From contig CAJURV010000076.1 in assembly GCA_910588925.1 (NCBI GenBank), forward strand, positions 1,881 through 8,844: a stretch of 6,964 bases of DNA. The letters run 5' to 3'. Under the pieces are notes generated by a model. That model was not told the DNA's origin. It worked only from the letters and a program-made list of their open reading frames with translations, and did not search any database. Shown in pieces: positions 1 through 4,029 of this stretch. The position numbers were made by a program, and so were the translations under genes. Each line of letters opens with the position of its first letter. Position 1 is the first letter of the stretch. This DNA is from an uncultured Rikenellaceae bacterium (GTDB lineage Bacteria; Bacteroidota; Bacteroidia; Bacteroidales; Rikenellaceae).

Positions 1-174
1 CCCTGTGATGCCGGGCAAGGAATCGTAAAAGTGCAGTTTATTCTACGGCATTACACTCTCTAAGGAATTGAATTAAGCTAATCTGTAAAAAGACGGAAAT
101 TTTCAGCTAATGCGCATATATTCAAAACAAATGCGTATTAACGTCTCGCAAAAAGCCAATAATATAAAACGTGA

Positions 175-254
175 CCGGCCCTAGCGAAGCGAGGGACGTC
201 AAACACTCTCCTATTGGCGGACCCGAAGCGAAGCACAGGGGACGAGCGGGCCGG
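175..254. repeat. GC-rich module of repeat copy 1, bounded by a 7-bp inverted repeat
   Basis: CCGGCCC at 175-181 is the exact reverse complement of GGGCCGG at 248-254, enclosing an 80-bp module. The inside contains the motifs agcgaagcgagggac (183-197), tcaaacactctcc (199-211) and ttggcggacccgaagcg (214-230), all found again in the second copy. The terminal inversion would let transcribed RNA or single-stranded DNA fold into a closed stem, or could mark the ends of a small element. No coding content is believed. Confidence 0.6.
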
Positions 255-255
255 A

Positions 256-273
256 GCCTCCCCGCACGGAGGC
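256..273. other. Small perfect GC hairpin after repeat module 1
   Basis: GCCTCC (256-261) and GGAGGC (268-273) form a perfect 6-bp stem with a 6-base loop. No T-run follows on the plus strand, so it does not read as an intrinsic terminator. The corresponding place after the second module (about 670-681) has a different, shorter inversion, AGGC-TCC-GCCT. A hairpin is therefore roughly kept while its sequence has changed. Confidence 0.4.
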
Positions 274-371
274 CCGCTTACACGGTTGGTTATTTACAGC
301 GTTTATCGCTTATCTTGTATAAAATCATATTCTTAAATATTCCGCTCGGCGCGGTCCCCCGCAGGCTACGT

Positions 372-690
372 CCCTGTGATGCCGGGCAAGGAATCGTAAA
401 AGTGCAGTTTATTCTACGGCATTACATTCTCTAAGGAATTGAATTGAACTAATCTGTAAAAAAGCGAATAGTTTCTGTTAATGCGTATATATTCATGAAG
501 AGATTTCGCAGACAGCTAATGATATGAAACGCAACCTGTCGAGGTTCGAGGGATGTGGGAAGCATCAAACACTCTCCGCCGTTCCGGCCCGAGCGAAGCG
601 AGGGACATCGAACACTTTCCTCTTGGCGGACCCGAAGCGCAGCGCAGTGGCCGAGCGGGCCGCACTCCGCAGGCTCCGCCTCACATAATG
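372..690. repeat. Composite intergenic repeat, copy 2
   Basis: Second copy of the element at 1-290. The AT-rich part 372-461 is almost identical to 1-90. The distance between matching points is 371 bp on the left and 409 bp in the GC-rich part, so this copy carries about 38 extra bases. The extra bases coincide with a partial second GC-rich segment at about 541-583, which repeats tcaaacactctcc (565-577) and a 'cgaggga' motif. The repeat ends roughly 130 bp before ruvB. Confidence 0.8.
585..662. repeat. GC-rich module of repeat copy 2, bounded by a 7-bp inverted repeat
   Basis: CGGCCCG (585-591) is the reverse complement of CGGGCCG (656-662), enclosing 78 bp. It is homologous to the module at 175-254 and keeps the 15-bp and 17-bp exact internal matches. 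The ends of both modules are symmetrical although the inner sequence has drifted, which suggests the inversion matters for folding or mobility. Confidence 0.6.
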
Positions 691-820
691 CAAACCCCCA
701 TAGCCATAATGTTCATTCCATACCAGAACAAAAGCATAACCGACGCAAACGCAAAACAAACCGACCTGTCTTACCACACGTAATTGGCTAAACTCACGTT
801 AAATTACTATCTTTACACCG
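691..820. other. Region just upstream of ruvB; no convincing promoter
   Basis: This AT-richer spacer between the repeats and ruvB must hold, or lie downstream of, the ruvB promoter. The only partial match to the Bacteroidetes -33/-7 pattern (TTTG, 19-21 bp, TAnnTTTG) is attg at 783-786 and tatcttta at 808-815, which would start transcription at or inside the ruvB ATG. I do not call it. No Shine-Dalgarno site is visible before 821, which is normal in Bacteroidetes. Confidence 0.3.
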
Positions 821-1834
821 ATGAAAGACATAAGAAACATAGAGACCGATTCGCAGTTCGAGGAGCGCATAAGGCCCCAAGAGCTCAAAGCATTCAGCGG
901 TCAGGCCAAGATAGTGGATAACATCAACGTCTTCATACAAGCGGCCAAGATGCGCGGCGAGGCGCTCGACCACGTGTTGTTGCACGGTCCTCCCGGTTTG
1001 GGCAAGACCACTCTGGCTAATATCATAGCCAATGAGATGGGCAGCACCCTAAAGGTAACCTCCGGTCCTGTGCTCGATAAGCCCGGCGATCTGGCGGGGC
1101 TGCTTACCGGTCTGCAGGAGGGCGACGTGCTCTTCATCGACGAGATCCACCGTCTCTCTCCGGTAGTGGAGGAGTATTTGTATTCCGCCATGGAGGACTA
1201 TACCATAGACATAGTACTCGACAAAGGTCCGGGAGCCCGTAGCATACAGATCACGCTCGCCCCGTTCACGCTCATAGGCGCCACCACCCGCAGCGGACTG
1301 CTCACCTCGCCTTTGCGTGCGCGTTTCGGCATAAAATGCCACCTCGAGTATTACGACACGCCCACGTTGAAGCGTATCATAACACGTTCCGCCTCCATAA
1401 TAGACGTCCCTATCGACGACGACGGAGCCACGGAGATAGCCATGCGTAGCCGCGGTACCCCCCGTATAGCCAACGCTTTGCTTAGGCGCGTACGCGATTT
1501 CGCACAGGTCAAAGGCACCGGCCGCATAGACCGCGCCATAACGCAAGTGGCACTATCGGCACTCAATATCGATTCTCTGGGGCTCGACCAGATGGATAAT
1601 AAGATACTCTCGGTGATAATACACAAGTTCGGTGGCGGCCCCGTCGGACTCAAAACCATAGCCACCGCCGTAGGTGAGGACGAGGGCACTATAGAGGAGG
1701 TCTACGAACCGTTCCTCATAATGCAGGGACTACTCAAACGTACGCCCCGCGGCAGGGAGGTTACATCGGCGGCATGGACCCATCTCGGGCTGGAGGCGGT
1801 ACCGACGGAGGCCACATTGTTCAACGTAGATTAA
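821..1834 (+). CDS. ruvB: Holliday junction branch migration ATPase RuvB
   Basis: RuvB is the hexameric AAA+ motor that, with RuvA, drives branch migration of Holliday junctions in recombination and repair in the cytoplasm; RuvC then cuts the junction. The 337-residue product has the normal family length. It shows the Walker A motif GPPGLGKT (residues 56-63), Walker B LFIDEIH (104-110), sensor 1 GATTR (153-157), the arginine-finger segment PLRARFG (164-170) and the sensor 2 segment RGTPRIAN (211-218). The C-terminal winged-helix DNA-binding domain runs from about 256, with GGGPVGLKTIA (271-281) and LLKRTPRGR (304-312). All key residues are present and the gene looks intact. The ATG at 821 fits the family N-terminus, which leads into the 'ERIRPQ' motif. 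It is probably the first gene of a two-gene operon. Confidence 0.98.
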   Translation: MKDIRNIETDSQFEERIRPQELKAFSGQAKIVDNINVFIQAAKMRGEALDHVLLHGPPGLGKTTLANIIANEMGSTLKVTSGPVLDKPGDLAGLLTGLQEGDVLFIDEIHRLSPVVEEYLYSAMEDYTIDIVLDKGPGARSIQITLAPFTLIGATTRSGLLTSPLRARFGIKCHLEYYDTPTLKRIITRSASIIDVPIDDDGATEIAMRSRGTPRIANALLRRVRDFAQVKGTGRIDRAITQVALSALNIDSLGLDQMDNKILSVIIHKFGGGPVGLKTIATAVGEDEGTIEEVYEPFLIMQGLLKRTPRGREVTSAAWTHLGLEAVPTEATLFNVD

Positions 1835-1839
1835 GATTC

Positions 1840-3390
1840 ATGCCCGCACAGGATAACGGACGCAAAGAGCCGCTTTTCGACCTTATCGGAAGTCTCACCA
1901 AAGCGGAGAAGCGTAACTTCAAGCTATACGCCACGAGGCAGGGCGATGCCAACGCCAAGTTCATAGTGTTGTTCGACGCTATGGAGGCTATGGATGTCTA
2001 CGACGAACAGAAACTGATGAAACGGTGCGGCATTACCAAAAGCCAGATAGCCAATATAAAAGCCCATCTGTACAGGCAGATATTGGTGAGTGTGAGGCTT
2101 ATAGGTGTTAGTCACAGTCTCCGTATGCAGCTTAGCGAGCAGATCGATTTCGCACGTATTCTTTACGACAAAGGGCTGCACGGCCAATGTTTGCGTGTTC
2201 TCGACAAGGCCAAAAAGATAGCGGTAGAGTCCGGACAGTCCACCATAGCATTGGAGATAGTGGAGTTTGAGAAGACGGTAGAGACGCACCATCTGGCCCG
2301 CACCTCCACCCGTGCCGACCAGTTGAGCGCCCAGACCACAGAGCTGTGCGAACGCATAGAGGTGAGCAACAAACTCTCGAACATAGCGGTACAGTTATAC
2401 AACCTGCATCTCAAACTCGGTTACGTACGCTCTCAACGCGACCTTTGCATGGTGACCGACTTCTTCAAGCCGCAGATCGACAGCTTTTCCGAGATGGAGC
2501 TGTCGTTCATAGAGCAAGTTCAGCTGGCGCAGGCCCGCATGTGGTATGCCCACATACTCCACGATTTCCCGGCATGTTTCCGTTACAGTCGCAGGATCAT
2601 TGAGCTGTTCGACAACAACGGGCACCTCAAGCCGCTCTATTACGACTACTATCTGAAGGCCTATTCCCGATACCTCGAATCGTTGTTCCTCACCCGCAAC
2701 TGGCGGCGTCTGTCGTCGGCTATCGACCGTTACGAAAAGGCTATAGAGGATATAGTCACCATAAACACCAACGCCTCCATACTATCGTATCTGGCCCTCT
2801 ATCTGCACAGGGTCAACCTCTATCTTATGGAGGGTAGCTTCACATCGGGCATATCCATAGTGGCCGACGTGGAGCGATACATATCATCGGCGGGCTCGTA
2901 CCTCGACACGCACTACAAGATGTTGTTGTACTACAAGATAGCGTGTCTGTACTTCGGAGCTGCCGACTACCGCAAGTGCATATCCTATCTCGAGCGTATC
3001 ATATCCGTGCGCGACCAGTCCATAAGGCGCGACCTGCAATGTTTCGCCCGCATGCTCAACCTTATAGCATCCTACGAAGCCGGCCTCGACTACAATCTCG
3101 ACTATCAGATCCGCAACGTCTACACCTTTATCATCAAGATGAACGACATGCACGGTGTACAAAAGGTGCTCATATCGTTCCTCAAACGGCTTAACCACAT
3201 ATATGCGGGCGACTTCAAACAGGAGCTGCGAAACCTCTACGACCGCATCAAACCGTACGAAAGCCACCCTTACGAACGTCGCACGTTCTTCTATCTCGAC
3301 ATAGTATCGTGGCTCGAAAGCAAGCTGGAGGACCGAAGCGTGGAGGAGATCGTATCTGCGAAGTTCCGGAAAGGACTAAGAGACTTATAA
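1840..3390 (+). CDS. Conserved Bacteroidetes alpha-helical TPR-like protein of unknown function
   Basis: I do not know its function. The 516-residue product begins with PLFDLIGSLTKAEKRNFKLYA (residues 11-31) and IKAHLYRQILVSVRL (73-87), a pattern I recognise from uncharacterised Bacteroidetes proteins of about 500 residues. The rest looks like an all-helical solenoid. TPR-like helix pairs are visible at about 101-130 (FARILYDKGL...CLRVLDKAKKIA) and 363-392 (LYYKIACLYFGAADYRKC). There is no signal peptide or membrane segment, so it should be cytoplasmic. I chose the ATG at 1840, five bases after the ruvB stop. The in-frame ATG at 1774 would add 22 residues that are only an out-of-frame reading of the ruvB 3' end. 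The tight spacing suggests cotranscription with ruvB. A scaffold or protein-interaction role is inference from the repeat fold. Confidence 0.85.
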   Translation: MPAQDNGRKEPLFDLIGSLTKAEKRNFKLYATRQGDANAKFIVLFDAMEAMDVYDEQKLMKRCGITKSQIANIKAHLYRQILVSVRLIGVSHSLRMQLSEQIDFARILYDKGLHGQCLRVLDKAKKIAVESGQSTIALEIVEFEKTVETHHLARTSTRADQLSAQTTELCERIEVSNKLSNIAVQLYNLHLKLGYVRSQRDLCMVTDFFKPQIDSFSEMELSFIEQVQLAQARMWYAHILHDFPACFRYSRRIIELFDNNGHLKPLYYDYYLKAYSRYLESLFLTRNWRRLSSAIDRYEKAIEDIVTINTNASILSYLALYLHRVNLYLMEGSFTSGISIVADVERYISSAGSYLDTHYKMLLYYKIACLYFGAADYRKCISYLERIISVRDQSIRRDLQCFARMLNLIASYEAGLDYNLDYQIRNVYTFIIKMNDMHGVQKVLISFLKRLNHIYAGDFKQELRNLYDRIKPYESHPYERRTFFYLDIVSWLESKLEDRSVEEIVSAKFRKGLRDL

Positions 3391-3411
3391 TTTTTTTGCA
3401 ATTATTTTTTT
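3387..3411 (+). terminator. Weak candidate intrinsic terminator after the ruvB operon
   Basis: ATAATT (3387-3392) pairs perfectly with AATTAT (3400-3405) across a 7-base loop and runs into seven T residues (3405-3411). The stem overlaps the stop codon of the upstream gene. It is AT-only and only 6 bp long, so it would be weak. Its placement directly at the operon end is the main support. Confidence 0.35.
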
Positions 3412-3920
3412 AACGACCGGAATAATCATATCGGTAAAACATGCCGTCATGCAATGTCGGTTGTGAAACGCATTGAAGTGTTTAATGCCACTTGACGCAT
3501 TACGGCGTGTTTCGTATAGCGGAACTAAAGGCGGAATCGTATTGGATGTGCCTATGGTTCCTCGGAGCGTAAAACGTAGCGAATATCTCGATTTGTTCGG
3601 GATATGTTCAGATTACGTTCACGTAAATTCGTGTTCCGACCGTACTGAAAAATATGGCAAATACGGATTTCCCGATAAGAAACCGCCCCGTCTGAATCAG
3701 ACAAGGTGGCTCCGGGTAATTTAGAGATAGATAATCTTCGATGAATTATTATATGAAATTTATAAGAAGTGCCGACCGGTCCGGGTACTGCTAAGAAACC
3801 TAATGAACGTAATTCAGTTATTCAACGGATGTTTCTGGATCGGAATTCAAAAACCTTCAGAATAACCGTATTAAAATATGGACCTGCCGGCACTATGCGG
3901 TTTGCTCTGTTCTCATTGCC
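3412..3920. other. Convergent intergenic region without a convincing gene
   Basis: About 510 bp between the end of the ruvB operon and the stem-loop at 3921. Two open frames of about 80 residues occur (3473-3724 and 3769-4029), starting at TTG and GTG. The first has an internal ATG at 3485 and reasonable codons, but I see no recognisable domain, ribosome site or hydrophobic pattern. The second runs through the stem-loop and the 8-mer repeats, so it is very unlikely to be coding. Small dyads are present, for example the perfect 14-base palindrome ttacgttcacgtaa at 3613-3626 and TAATGC/GCATTA at 3483-3488 and 3497-3502. No tRNA or known RNA was recognised. Confidence 0.5.
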
Positions 3921-3997
3921 TTACCCGGAGTGCCCGGCCGCTTGTTGTCGGAGCATTGTCTCCGATGCGCACTGCCGCTTCGCCGGCACTCGGGTAA
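3921..3997. other. Long imperfect stem-loop between the convergent genes
   Basis: A 77-bp structure. TTACCCG (3921-3927) pairs with CGGGTAA (3991-3997), AGTGCC (3929-3934) with GGCACT (3985-3990), and GGC (3936-3938) with GCC (3982-3984), separated by single-base bulges. A second, perfect stem sits at the tip: TCGGAG (3948-3953) and CTCCGA (3960-3965) with a 6-base loop. No T-run follows on either strand, so it is not a standard intrinsic terminator. It could be a 3' mRNA-stabilising structure for either convergent gene, a REP-like element or a small structured RNA. The sequence supports the fold but not a choice among these. Confidence 0.6.
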
Positions 3998-4000
3998 GAA

Positions 4001-4025
4001 TCAAAGAAACCAAAGAATCAAAGAA
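4001..4025. repeat. Three copies of an 8-mer just after the surface-protein stop codon
   Basis: The 8-mer yCAAAGAA occurs at 4001-4008, 4010-4017 and 4018-4025. On the coding strand of the adjacent gene it reads as T-rich TTCTTTGR repeats between the stop codon and the stem-loop at 3921-3997. It could be a 3' untranslated processing or protein-binding site, or simple slippage. Confidence 0.6.
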
Positions 4026-4029
4026 TTAA

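Larger units (their letters stand above)
1..290. repeat. Composite intergenic repeat, copy 1 (left end may be outside the window)
   Basis: First copy of a direct repeat whose second copy starts at 372. Positions 1-90 match 372-461 with about three mismatches. The match then weakens but can still be followed: the 'taatgcg.atatattca' segment, then 'tcgca...aaacg' at about 154-171 against 508-531, mostly with transitions. The GC-rich part returns to exact matches: 183-197 equals 592-606 (15 bp) and 214-230 equals 623-639 (17 bp). The open frames across it are low-complexity products of the repeat and are not believed to be genes. What it does is unknown. It resembles a dispersed, REP-like intergenic element, but only two copies are visible here. 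Confidence 0.8.

Noticed and set aside
1..690. CRISPR array or insertion sequence in the upstream repeats
   Set aside because: Only two long copies with no short regular repeat-spacer pattern, and no transposase frame is present.
171..783. Open frames at 171-434, 553-783 and overlapping frames
   Set aside because: They are translations of the repeat modules (shared GPSEARD...GGPEA strings come from the repeated DNA), overlap in several frames, and show no domain or ribosome site.
783..815. Possible -33/-7 promoter (attg, 21 bp, tatcttta) before ruvB
   Set aside because: Imperfect at both boxes and only five bases from the ATG, which would need a leaderless transcript; too weak to call.
1774..1839. 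Upstream ATG extending the TPR-like protein by 22 residues into ruvB
   Set aside because: The extra residues are an out-of-frame reading of conserved ruvB sequence; the ATG at 1840 gives a normal operon junction and keeps the recognisable N-terminal pattern.
3473..3724. Open frame of about 83 residues in the convergent region
   Set aside because: TTG start or internal ATG at 3485, no recognisable domain, no ribosome site; could be real but cannot be supported from sequence alone.
3769..4029. Open frame of 86 residues next to the surface-protein gene
   Set aside because: GTG start, runs through the stem-loop and the 8-mer repeats, and its composition is set by those structures.
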